A stretch of 9,800 nucleotides of DNA from NCBI GenBank assembly GCA_017454585.1, contig JAFTCU010000197.1, forward strand, positions 1 through 9,800. Direction: 5' to 3'. The stretch comes from Thermoguttaceae bacterium. Lineage in GTDB: Bacteria > Planctomycetota > Planctomycetia > Pirellulales > Thermoguttaceae. Below, one piece after another: positions 1 through 5,920 of this stretch. The notes under the pieces were generated by a model. It saw only the letters and a list, made by a program, of their open reading frames with translations, had not been told where the DNA came from and made no database searches. Made by a program: the position numbers and the translations under genes. Position 1 is the first letter of the stretch. Each line of letters starts with the position of its first letter.

Positions 1-187
1 ACGTGACAGTGACTTTTTCACCGGGGGCCGCCGTTCCCCAGACGCAGACCGGAACGCCGCGCTGAAGGACCGCATTATCGGTGAACGCATTCGTGACTTT
101 GACTTCGGCCATGACGCTGGAAGCCCAGACGCACGCCAGGATCGCGACCGCCAGAGAGGCCAGCCGCACAAAATGGGATTTAAGCAT
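1..187 (-). CDS. Sialate O-acetylesterase-like secreted protein, N-terminal fragment (runs off left edge)
   Basis: Only the first 62 codons are in the window; the gene continues past position 1. The start is the ATG at 187-185, preceded on the minus strand by AAGGAG about 7 bases away. Residues 1 to about 27 form a signal peptide: Lys3 and Arg8, a hydrophobic stretch (LASLAVAILACVWASS) and a likely cleavage after V-M-A. The mature start reads EVKVTNAFTDNAVLQRGVPV, then VWGTAAPGEKVTVT. A 'VLQR' followed by 'vWG.A.PGE.V.V' is the usual opening of the sialate O-acetylesterase (SASA/DUF303) family, which removes O-acetyl groups from sialic acids or other sugars outside the cytoplasm. The SGNH catalytic domain lies outside the window, so the call rests on the N-terminal motif only. 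Other carbohydrate esterases of the same fold are possible. Confidence 0.7.
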   Translation of the reverse strand, partial: MLKSHFVRLASLAVAILACVWASSVMAEVKVTNAFTDNAVLQRGVPVCVWGTAAPGEKVTVT

Positions 188-221
188 GAGATTCTCCTTG
201 AGGTGGGAAATGGAAATGGAA

Positions 222-331
222 GTTAGGAGTGAGGAGTGAGGAGTTGACGCTTCGCGTAACATCGCCTTCAGAAAGACTTCAATCATTAAAAAGCCGAAGG
301 CTTTTCTAACTCCTCACTCCTAACTCCTAAC
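222..331. repeat. Imperfect inverted repeat of heptads flanking a hairpin
   Basis: The left arm at 222-245 and the right arm at 308-331 are 24 bases each and are reverse complements except at one position. Each arm is itself a short tandem array of a seven-base unit of the form GTKAGGA (GTTAGGA, GTGAGGA, GTGAGGA, then GTT). The arms enclose 62 bases that include the hairpin at 289-305. The array sits in the spacer between proC and the esterase gene and begins 9 bases beyond the proC stop. It is not CRISPR-like: the units are far too short and have no spacers. It may be an intergenic repeat family or a large outer stem around the terminator. Confidence 0.75.
289..305 (-). terminator. Probable intrinsic terminator of proC
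   Basis: AAAAGCC at 289-295 pairs with GGCTTTT at 299-305 around a 3-base loop, a perfect 7-bp stem. Read on the minus strand the stem has a UUC loop and ends in a run of five T, as in a small rho-independent terminator. It lies about 36 bases after the proC stop and upstream of the esterase start on the same strand. The A tract on the other side could let it work in both directions. The stem has only three GC pairs, so it may be weak. Confidence 0.55.
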
Positions 332-340
332 TCAAAAAAT

Positions 341-1156
341 TCATTTTTTGCCAAGCTCCGCCGAGCGTTTCGTCGCGGCAATGACCGCTTCGTACATGGC
401 GGCGCGGACGCCGTGGGATTCCAGCTCGCGCATTCCGGCAATGGTCGTTCCGGCGGGGGAGGTGACGCGGTCTTTCAAAACGCCCGGATGCTCTTTGGTT
501 TCGAGCACCATCGCGGCGGCTCCGCGCACGGTCTGGGCCGCAAGCGTCAGGGCCACGTCACGGGGCAGGCCCATCATGACGCCGCCGTCGGCCAACGCCT
601 CGATGATCAGATAGACATACGCCGGACCGGAGCCTGAAAGCCCCGTCACCGCGTCCATCACGTGCTCGCCGACGTGGAAGCAGCGGCCGACGCTCTTGAG
701 CAGGTCACAGGTGATCTCGAAATCTTCTTCCGTCACGGTCTCGGAATTGCAGAAAGCGATGGCGCCTTGACCGATCAGGCACGGCGTGTTCGGCATCACA
801 CGGACCAGCCGGGTCTGCTCCCCAAGTCCGGCGGCGAGTTTTGCGAGCGGAATGCCTGCGCAGATGGAAATGACGAGGTGCTTCGGCGTGATGTAGGGCG
901 CGATCTCATCCATGACATCCGGCAGAACCTGCGGCTTAACCGACAAAACGATCACGTCGCAGTCCTCCACCACGTCCACGTTGGAATCGGTGGTCTGGAT
1001 CCCCGTCGCGGCGGTGAATTTTTCGCGGCTGGACTCGAACGCGTCTGCGGCGATGATATTTTCAGCCGGGACACCCGCCTTGGAAACGAAACCTTTGGAA
1101 AGAGCGGTGGCCATTTGCCCCGCACCAATGAAGCCAATTTTTTTAGTGATTTGCAT
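341..1156 (-). CDS. proC: Pyrroline-5-carboxylate reductase
   Basis: Cytoplasmic enzyme that reduces 1-pyrroline-5-carboxylate to L-proline with NAD(P)H, the last step of proline synthesis. The 271-residue length matches the usual size of about 270. The N-terminal Rossmann fold carries GAGQMA at residues 11-16 after a beta strand (KKIGFI). VKP at 73-75 and MPNTP at 121-125 are family hallmarks around the cofactor and substrate site. The C-terminal helical dimerisation domain has TGLSGSGPAY (171-180) and the ProC signature VTSPAGTTIAG (231-241). The start is the ATG at 1156-1154, with AAAGGA about 8 bases upstream. A minus-strand promoter with a perfect TATAAT lies at 1199-1226, and a hairpin terminator follows at 289-305, so the gene is probably transcribed alone. 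Nothing in it looks damaged. Confidence 0.97.
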   Translation of the reverse strand: MQITKKIGFIGAGQMATALSKGFVSKAGVPAENIIAADAFESSREKFTAATGIQTTDSNVDVVEDCDVIVLSVKPQVLPDVMDEIAPYITPKHLVISICAGIPLAKLAAGLGEQTRLVRVMPNTPCLIGQGAIAFCNSETVTEEDFEITCDLLKSVGRCFHVGEHVMDAVTGLSGSGPAYVYLIIEALADGGVMMGLPRDVALTLAAQTVRGAAAMVLETKEHPGVLKDRVTSPAGTTIAGMRELESHGVRAAMYEAVIAATKRSAELGKK

Positions 1157-1198
1157 GATTTTATTCCTTTAGAATGAATAATGTAAAAACTTCCGTTT

Positions 1199-1226
1199 AT
1201 TATACTGAAAATAAATGGGCTTGGAA
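1199..1226 (-). promoter_or_regulatory. Likely proC promoter
   Basis: On the minus strand a consensus -10 box TATAAT (plus-strand 1204-1199) is preceded, 16 bases away, by TTCCAA (1226-1221), a weak match to TTGACA. Transcription would start near 1192, giving a leader of about 35 bases before the proC ATG. A run of eight G on the plus strand (1227-1234) directly abuts the -35 element. Confidence 0.5.
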
Positions 1227-1239
1227 GGGGGGGGCCACC

Positions 1240-1267
1240 TTGTAAAAAATCCCGAATTTGGTAAAAT
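1240..1267 (+). promoter_or_regulatory. Candidate promoter for the pseudokinase-accA cluster
   Basis: TTGTAA at 1240-1245 and TAAAAT at 1262-1267 are separated by 16 bases and match the -35 and -10 consensus at four and five of six positions. They are correctly placed about 50 bases upstream of the ATG at 1315 and divergent from the proC promoter. The assignment is by pattern alone in an AT-rich spacer. Confidence 0.4.
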
Positions 1268-1314
1268 CAAAGAATTGAGGAAGATTCATCGTAATTTCAG
1301 GAACGTTTTACCTT

Positions 1315-2169
1315 ATGGCTTTTACTTCCGCTGGTTCATACCAGTTCATTAAATGCGTTTGCGTCGGCTCCATGACCCAGCTCTGGCAGGGTTACAGTTC
1401 GCTTCTGGAAATCCCGGTAGCGATCAAAATGCCGGTGGAGGATTTGAAGCGGGACCGCCGTGTTATCGACGCCCTTCGGAAGGAATATGTCATTGGCCGG
1501 GAAATCCATCACGCAAAGATCGTCGAGATGTATGATTTCCTTCAGGAAAAAGGCGAAACTTTTCTCGTGATGGAGTGGGTTCCATTCCTCCCTCTCCGGG
1601 ACGTTTTGAGCGAAGGGGTGGAAACGTACGGCTGGCGCGTCCATAAGATTGTGGAAGATATGGCAGAGGCTCTTGCCTGTTTTAACTCTTATGGGTGGGT
1701 CCATCGTGACCTTTCCCCGGACGTTTTCATGGTGAATCCGGAAACAAATGATACACGGCTCATCGAGTTCCTTTTCGCGCAAAGGCCAAATCATTTGTGG
1801 TCCCGGCTGCTTGGTTCCGATGAAGTTCCGCAGCGTGGACGTTACCTCGCGCCAGAGCAGATTCGGGGTGAGGGGCGCGATCAGCGTTCCGATATTTACT
1901 CGCTGGCGTGTATCTGGTTTGAGATGGCAACAGGTGTCCCCCCCTTTGCGGGCGAAAATTTCAATCAACTTGCGCATCAACATTTGAATGTTCCCGTTCC
2001 CGCCGCGGACGGAATTAATCCGAACTTGACGGAGGAATTCACGAAACTCCTGCGTCAGTGCATGGCCAAGTCCCCTTCCGAGCGGCCTTCCAGTACACAC
2101 GAGGTTTACAATGCCCTGAAGGAGATGAAGATTTTCATCAAAACCCCGGAAAAACGAGGGACAAAATAA
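1315..2169 (+). CDS. Predicted pseudokinase with a Ser/Thr protein kinase (PknB-type) fold
   Basis: A 284-residue protein that is almost entirely one kinase domain, with no membrane segment or sensor domain. Kept features are the ATP-anchoring lysine in VAIK (K38), a likely helix-C glutamate (E57), H130-R131-D132, the A-P-E motif (179-181), the DxxS segment DQRSDIYSLACIWFEMATG and the terminal arginine helix (R257). Several catalytic positions are changed. The glycine loop is degenerate (VGSMTQLWQG). The loop reads HRDLSPDV instead of HRDLKPxN, so the lysine is S134 and the metal-binding Asn is V137. The DFG motif is E151-F152-L153. This combination predicts little or no phosphotransfer, so a scaffold or regulatory role is likelier. 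The start ATG has AGGAA about 11 bases upstream. accA follows after 61 bases on the same strand, suggesting co-transcription. The fold is certain; inactivity is inferred. Confidence 0.85.
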   Translation: MAFTSAGSYQFIKCVCVGSMTQLWQGYSSLLEIPVAIKMPVEDLKRDRRVIDALRKEYVIGREIHHAKIVEMYDFLQEKGETFLVMEWVPFLPLRDVLSEGVETYGWRVHKIVEDMAEALACFNSYGWVHRDLSPDVFMVNPETNDTRLIEFLFAQRPNHLWSRLLGSDEVPQRGRYLAPEQIRGEGRDQRSDIYSLACIWFEMATGVPPFAGENFNQLAHQHLNVPVPAADGINPNLTEEFTKLLRQCMAKSPSERPSSTHEVYNALKEMKIFIKTPEKRGTK

Positions 2170-2230
2170 GCATTTTATCGTATTGACCTTTCAGGAATCC
2201 AATAGAATCAGGAGACAAGAACCGTTTAAT

Positions 2231-3187
2231 ATGGAAATGGATATTCAACTTTCATTTGAGCAGCCGATTTACGAACTCGAATCCCGATTGGAGGAAATGG
2301 AGCAAAACGCTGGTGACTCGCCGGATGTTAAAGACTCCATCAAACGTCTTCGCAAAGAACTGGTTGACTTAAAACGCAGCATATATCAGAACCTCCAGCC
2401 GTGGGAAACGGTTGAGGTTTCCCGTCATCCAAATCGTCCTCAGACGAGTGACTATTTGAATTTGGCCTTTGACGAGTTTGTGGAGTTGCATGGCGATCGT
2501 TTTTTTGGTGACGATCCTGCGATTATTACCGGCTGGGCGAAACTGGACGGGATCCCTTGCATGGTCGTGGGGCATCAGAAGGGCAAAAATCTGAATGAAC
2601 GTACAAAGTGCCGTTATGGCTGCGCCGAACCGGAAGGGTACCGTAAGGCACTCCAGAAGATGCAAATGGCTGCGAAATACCATCTTCCGATTATCTCCCT
2701 GATCGATACGCCGGGCGCGTGGCCGGGAGTCGAAGCTGAGGAACGCGGTCAGGCGTGGGTCATCGCCGAAGGGATGTTCGAAATGTCACGCCTCCACACG
2801 CCCATCATCTGTGTGGTGATCGGTGAGGGAGGATCCGGCGGAGCGATTGGAATTGGTGTCGGAGACCGTGTGGCGATTCTGGAACACGCCTACTACTCCG
2901 TCATCAGTCCGGAAGGTTGCGCTGGGATCCTCTGGAAAAGCAAGGAGTATCGTGTCCAGGCTGCCGAACAGCTCCACCTCACTTCCAAAGACCTGAAGGA
3001 GCTGGGTATCGTGGACGCGGTTATTCCGGAACCCCTCGGCGGTGCGCATCGTGACCCTCGGCTTATGGCCGGGAACCTCAAGAAATACCTCAGGACCTCA
3101 CTGCGTGAGCTGGCGAAAAAACCCATTGAGGAACTGCTTGAGAAACGTTACGAGAAGTTTCGTAAAATTGGAGTTTTTATCGAGTAA
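2231..3187 (+). CDS. accA: Acetyl-CoA carboxylase carboxyltransferase subunit alpha
   Basis: With AccD, this subunit moves the carboxyl group from carboxybiotin on AccB to acetyl-CoA, making malonyl-CoA for fatty-acid synthesis in the cytoplasm. The 318 residues match typical AccA length (E. coli is 319). The N-terminus has the family's SFEQPIYELE helix (8-17). The crotonase-fold core has DTPGAWPG (159-166), the oxyanion-forming glycine stretch IGEGGSGGA (197-205) and SPEGCAGILWK (226-236), then IPEPLGGAHR. An in-frame TTG at 2183 would add 16 residues unlike AccA. The ATG at 2231 matches family starts, with GGAG at 2211-2214, a rather long 16-base spacing; the ATG at 2237 is an alternative. 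It lies between the pseudokinase and the LRR gene with gaps of about 60 bases. No accD is seen here. Confidence 0.96.
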   Translation: MEMDIQLSFEQPIYELESRLEEMEQNAGDSPDVKDSIKRLRKELVDLKRSIYQNLQPWETVEVSRHPNRPQTSDYLNLAFDEFVELHGDRFFGDDPAIITGWAKLDGIPCMVVGHQKGKNLNERTKCRYGCAEPEGYRKALQKMQMAAKYHLPIISLIDTPGAWPGVEAEERGQAWVIAEGMFEMSRLHTPIICVVIGEGGSGGAIGIGVGDRVAILEHAYYSVISPEGCAGILWKSKEYRVQAAEQLHLTSKDLKELGIVDAVIPEPLGGAHRDPRLMAGNLKKYLRTSLRELAKKPIEELLEKRYEKFRKIGVFIE

Positions 3188-3245
3188 ATTACAAGTCAGG
3201 AAATAGAATTCAAATTCATAAATCGTGGAAAATGGAGACCCTATA

Positions 3246-4082
3246 ATGAAAGATCCTTCCGCACGCAGTTACAATCTTTTGATAGTCCTTTTGATCCTCC
3301 TCTTGGGGGTAACGGTTTTTGTCGCGTATGTCAACATCGCTCAGCCAAAATGGTTCATCGAGTGGCGTGACACGACCCTGAGTGAACTGAAAATCGATAA
3401 TCCTTTTGCGGCCCCGGACGATCTGATGATTGTGGACCCGGACAAAATCCCGGACGCTCTCAGGGAAGAAGACACGAAAACGTGTGCCGCTTTGGAAAAA
3501 CTCGGAGCGATTGTGATCCGTGACACAATGACGAAAATGGGAAATGTCGTTCATTTGACGGCGGAAACGAACTGTGACGAAGCCCATGAGCTTATGGGTA
3601 AACTGATTTACCTCAATGCGATGAACGCCGCAGACTCAAACCTGACTGATGATCAGACAGATCACTGGGTCAATCTGGATCGCTGCACATCACTGAACAT
3701 TCAGGGTAACCATGGTATTACCTCCAAGTCTCTCGAAAACATCTCGGAAATGCAGAATCTGGATGGAGTGTACGTCGAGAATACCGACATTTCGGGCGAG
3801 AACCTGGATAAAATTCTGAAACTTACTCACGTGAAAATCCTGAACATGAGCGGTTGCAAACTGAAGGATGAAGACATGAAAGTTTTGGGTCAAATGAAGT
3901 CACTCCACTGGCTTTTGATCAAGGACATGGAATTGACAGACGCCTGTCTCCCCGCCTTTATGAATATGCCAAACCTGAAAACTCTCACCATTATGGAAGG
4001 AAACAATATTTCCAAAGAAGCAGCTCAAAAGTTTGAGAAAGACTTTTTTGCAAAGAATGGAACAAAAGTCGAAGTGAACTGA
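3246..4082 (+). CDS. Membrane-anchored leucine-rich-repeat protein
   Basis: A 278-residue protein with a single N-terminal hydrophobic segment at about residues 10-29 (LLIVLLILLLGVTVFVAYV), preceded by K2 and R7. It therefore probably has a short cytoplasmic start and an exported domain. From about residue 147 the sequence shows irregular leucine-rich repeats of the cysteine-containing/ribonuclease-inhibitor kind, for example LDGVYVENTDISGENLDKI, VKILNMSGCKLKDEDMKVL and LKTLTIMEGNNISKEAAQKF. Such small LRR proteins are common in Planctomycetota and usually bind proteins; the partner is unknown. The ATG at 3246 is preferred because TGGAGA lies 8 bases upstream; an in-frame GTG at 3225 has no such support. 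A damaged 62-bp copy of its codons (3774-3836) occurs at 5062-5123, so it belonged to a duplicated LRR-GDPD unit. Confidence 0.8.
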   Translation: MKDPSARSYNLLIVLLILLLGVTVFVAYVNIAQPKWFIEWRDTTLSELKIDNPFAAPDDLMIVDPDKIPDALREEDTKTCAALEKLGAIVIRDTMTKMGNVVHLTAETNCDEAHELMGKLIYLNAMNAADSNLTDDQTDHWVNLDRCTSLNIQGNHGITSKSLENISEMQNLDGVYVENTDISGENLDKILKLTHVKILNMSGCKLKDEDMKVLGQMKSLHWLLIKDMELTDACLPAFMNMPNLKTLTIMEGNNISKEAAQKFEKDFFAKNGTKVEVN

Positions 4083-4116
4083 TTTGAACGCCGACGAGGA
4101 TGTCGGGCAATCAAGA

Positions 4117-4908
4117 ATGAAAGGTTTTACAATGAAGCACACCTCAATCCTCACCATTTTGTTTATTTTCTTGGCCGTCTCCACCGTCTCGGCTCTGGAA
4201 ATTCCCAAGACGGTCGGTCACCGCGGCTTTTCCGCGATCGCCCCTGAAAACACTTGCGCCTCGATCCGCAAAGCGTGGGAAGCAGGAGCGGGCGGAAGCG
4301 AGTGTGATGTGTACATCACAACGGACGGGGTCATCTGTCTGATGCACGACGGCACGACCAAGCGCACTTCCGGCGGGAAAGTTGATCTTCCGATGAAAGA
4401 TTCTTCCTGGGATCAGCTCAAAGACGTTTGCGTCCCGAACGGAAAACCGGGCTACGAGAATGAAAAGATCCCGACGCTCACCCAGGCCCTCGAAACTCAC
4501 AAGCAGTGCCCCGGATGCTACCCGGTCATTGAGATCAAGGACGCGAAAGCCGCCCTTGGCGTTCTGGAAGAACTGAAAAAAGCGGACATGCTCGACAAAG
4601 CGTTCATCATTTCGTTCAGCTACGAGGCCGTCCAGACCGTTTGCGCCAACAGCAAGGTCCCGACAGCGTTCCTGGGCGGGAAACTCGAAACGCCCGAGGA
4701 CGTTCGGAACTTCTGCCGCAAGACGAAGGCCGCCGGCGCTGGGCTGATCGACATCATGTACTTTGACGGAATGACCGCCGAGCACATCAAAGCCGCCCAC
4801 GACGAAGGCATGATTTGTATGATTTGGACCGTGAACGATCTGAACGTCATGAAGAAACTGCTCAGCTGGGGTGTCGATAGTGTGACGACTGACCGTCCCG
4901 ACCTGATG
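4117..4908. repeat. Tandem duplication, copy 1 of the GDPD segment
   Basis: This 792-base stretch, from ATGAAAGG just before GDPD1 to its Asp-Leu-Met codons, aligns without gaps to 5129-5920. The encoded proteins differ at 16 of 259 residues as counted by eye. Similarity stops abruptly after the Met codon, then reappears briefly at 4956-4985. Confidence 0.92.
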
Positions 4909-4944
4909 GCCGAAGCGCTCAAGGCTTCCACCACAGAAAATTGA
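4132..4944 (+). CDS. Secreted glycerophosphodiester phosphodiesterase (GDPD1), short form
   Basis: Predicted to cleave glycerophosphodiesters to glycerol-3-phosphate and an alcohol outside the cytoplasm. Residues 1-21 are a signal peptide ending S-T-V-S-A. The GDPD TIM barrel fills residues 22-259 with its expected catalytic set: G-H30-R-G, A-P-E39-N-T, E57-x-D59, H72-D73 and E134-I-K136. The family uses two histidines as acid/base and Glu/Asp to bind Ca or Mg. At 270 residues it is a complete single-domain enzyme. The mature part is cysteine-rich, including CPGC at 126-129. The ATG at 4132 is chosen because AAAGG lies 7 bases upstream and the signal peptide starts there; an in-frame TTG at 4084 overreaches. 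It differs from GDPD2 at 16 of 259 residues. The last 11 residues have no counterpart there, and the gene may be a truncated former long form. Confidence 0.92.
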   Translation: MKHTSILTILFIFLAVSTVSALEIPKTVGHRGFSAIAPENTCASIRKAWEAGAGGSECDVYITTDGVICLMHDGTTKRTSGGKVDLPMKDSSWDQLKDVCVPNGKPGYENEKIPTLTQALETHKQCPGCYPVIEIKDAKAALGVLEELKKADMLDKAFIISFSYEAVQTVCANSKVPTAFLGGKLETPEDVRNFCRKTKAAGAGLIDIMYFDGMTAEHIKAAHDEGMICMIWTVNDLNVMKKLLSWGVDSVTTDRPDLMAEALKASTTEN

Positions 4945-4999
4945 GAATTGCCAAGCCCCTAAAAGTTCTGGCTTCACCGACGCGAACCTGACGAACACA
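4945..4999 (+). pseudogene. Relic of a beta-repeat tail after GDPD1
   Basis: Bases 4956-4985 match 5970-5999 in GDPD2 at 24 of 30 positions without a gap. Translated in the matching frame they read A-P-K-S-S-G-F-T-D-A-N, against A-A-Q-S-S-D-F-T-D-A-M in GDPD2. The distance from the shared Asp-Leu-Met codons is 64 bases here and 66 in GDPD2, so the relic is out of frame with GDPD1, whose TGA lies between. This suggests that GDPD1 once carried a similar tail. The right limit given is approximate; similarity is not visible beyond about 4986. Confidence 0.5.
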
Positions 5000-5061
5000 A
5001 CGGGTTCACGTCGGTGTTGACCGGAAAAGTCGTGGAAACGCGAGATCTGAACGACCTCTGA

Positions 5062-5123
5062 GTCGGAAATACCGATTATCAATTGAAAATCTGGATACAA
5101 TATTGAAACTTGCTCATATCAAG
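5062..5123 (+). pseudogene. Decayed fragment of a second LRR gene copy
   Basis: This stretch aligns to 3774-3836 of the LRR gene at roughly 44 of 62 positions, with one single-base deletion. Translation gives V-G-N-T, then after the deletion L-S-I-ENLDTILKLAHIK, against VENTDISGENLDKILKLTHVK in the intact protein. The fragment is directly followed by the GDPD2 leader and has no start of its own, so it cannot encode a working protein. Its position before GDPD2 mirrors that of the intact LRR gene before GDPD1. Confidence 0.8.
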
Positions 5124-5128
5124 CAGGA

Positions 5129-5920
5129 ATGAAAGGTTTTACAATGAAGCACACATCAATCCTCACCATTTTGTTTATTTTCTTGGCCGTCTCCACTGCC
5201 TCGGCTCTGGAAATTCCCAAGACGGTCGGTCACCGTGGCTTTTCTGCCATCGCACCCGAAAACACCTGCGCCTCGATCCGTAAAGCATGGGAAGCCGGAG
5301 CGGGCGGAAGCGAGTGCGACGTGTACATCACGACGGACGGCGTCGTTTGCCTGATGCATGACGGCACGACCAAACGCACCTCCGAAGGAAAAGTCGATCT
5401 TCCGATGAGAGATTCTTCCTGGGACCAGCTCAAAGACGTTTGCGTCCCGAACGGAAAACCGGGCTACGAGAATGAAAAGATCCCGACGTTGGCTCAGGCC
5501 CTCGAAACGCATAAGCAGTGCCCCGGATGCTACCCGGTCATTGAGATCAAGGACGCGAAAGCCGCCATGGGCGTGCTTGATGAACTGAAAAAAGCGGACA
5601 TGCTCGACAAAGCGTTCATCATTTCGTTCAGCTACGAGGCCGTCCAGACCGTCTGCGCGAACAGTAAGGTCCCGACCGCGTATCTGGCCGGGAAGCTCGA
5701 AACACCCGAGGACGTTCGGAACTTCTGCCGCAAAACGAAGGCCGCGGGAGCTGGGCTGATCGACATCATGTACTTCGACGGAATGACGGAAGAGCACATC
5801 AAAGCCGCCCACGACGAAGGCGTGGTTTGCTGGATCTGGACCGTGAACGATCTGAAAGTCATGCGCAAGCTCATCAGTTGGGGTGTTGACAGCGTGACGA
5901 CAGACCGTCCCGACCTGATG
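5129..5920. repeat. Tandem duplication, copy 2 of the GDPD segment
   Basis: Second copy of the 792-base segment at 4117-4908, aligned without gaps, including the ribosome-binding region and signal peptide. Immediately upstream it differs from copy 1 by a few bases (ATCAAG then CAGGA instead of A before the shared ATGAAAGG). Confidence 0.92.

Noticed and set aside
222..331. CRISPR-like array in the proC downstream spacer
   Set aside because: The units are seven bases, contiguous and without unique spacers; the structure is an inverted repeat, not a CRISPR array.
1315..2169. Active PknB-type Ser/Thr kinase
   Set aside because: The catalytic-loop Lys and Asn and the DFG Asp and Gly are all replaced, so activity cannot be assumed.
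2183..2230. TTG-initiated 16-residue extension of AccA
   Set aside because: The added residues do not resemble AccA, and the ATG at 2231 gives the family's usual N-terminus and length.
3225..3245. GTG start for the LRR protein
   Set aside because: The ATG at 3246 has a ribosome-binding site (TGGAGA) at 8 bases; the GTG has none.
4084..4131. TTG start giving GDPD1 a 16-residue extension
   Set aside because: The ATG at 4132 has a well-placed AAAGG and begins a clean signal peptide; the same arrangement is repeated in GDPD2.
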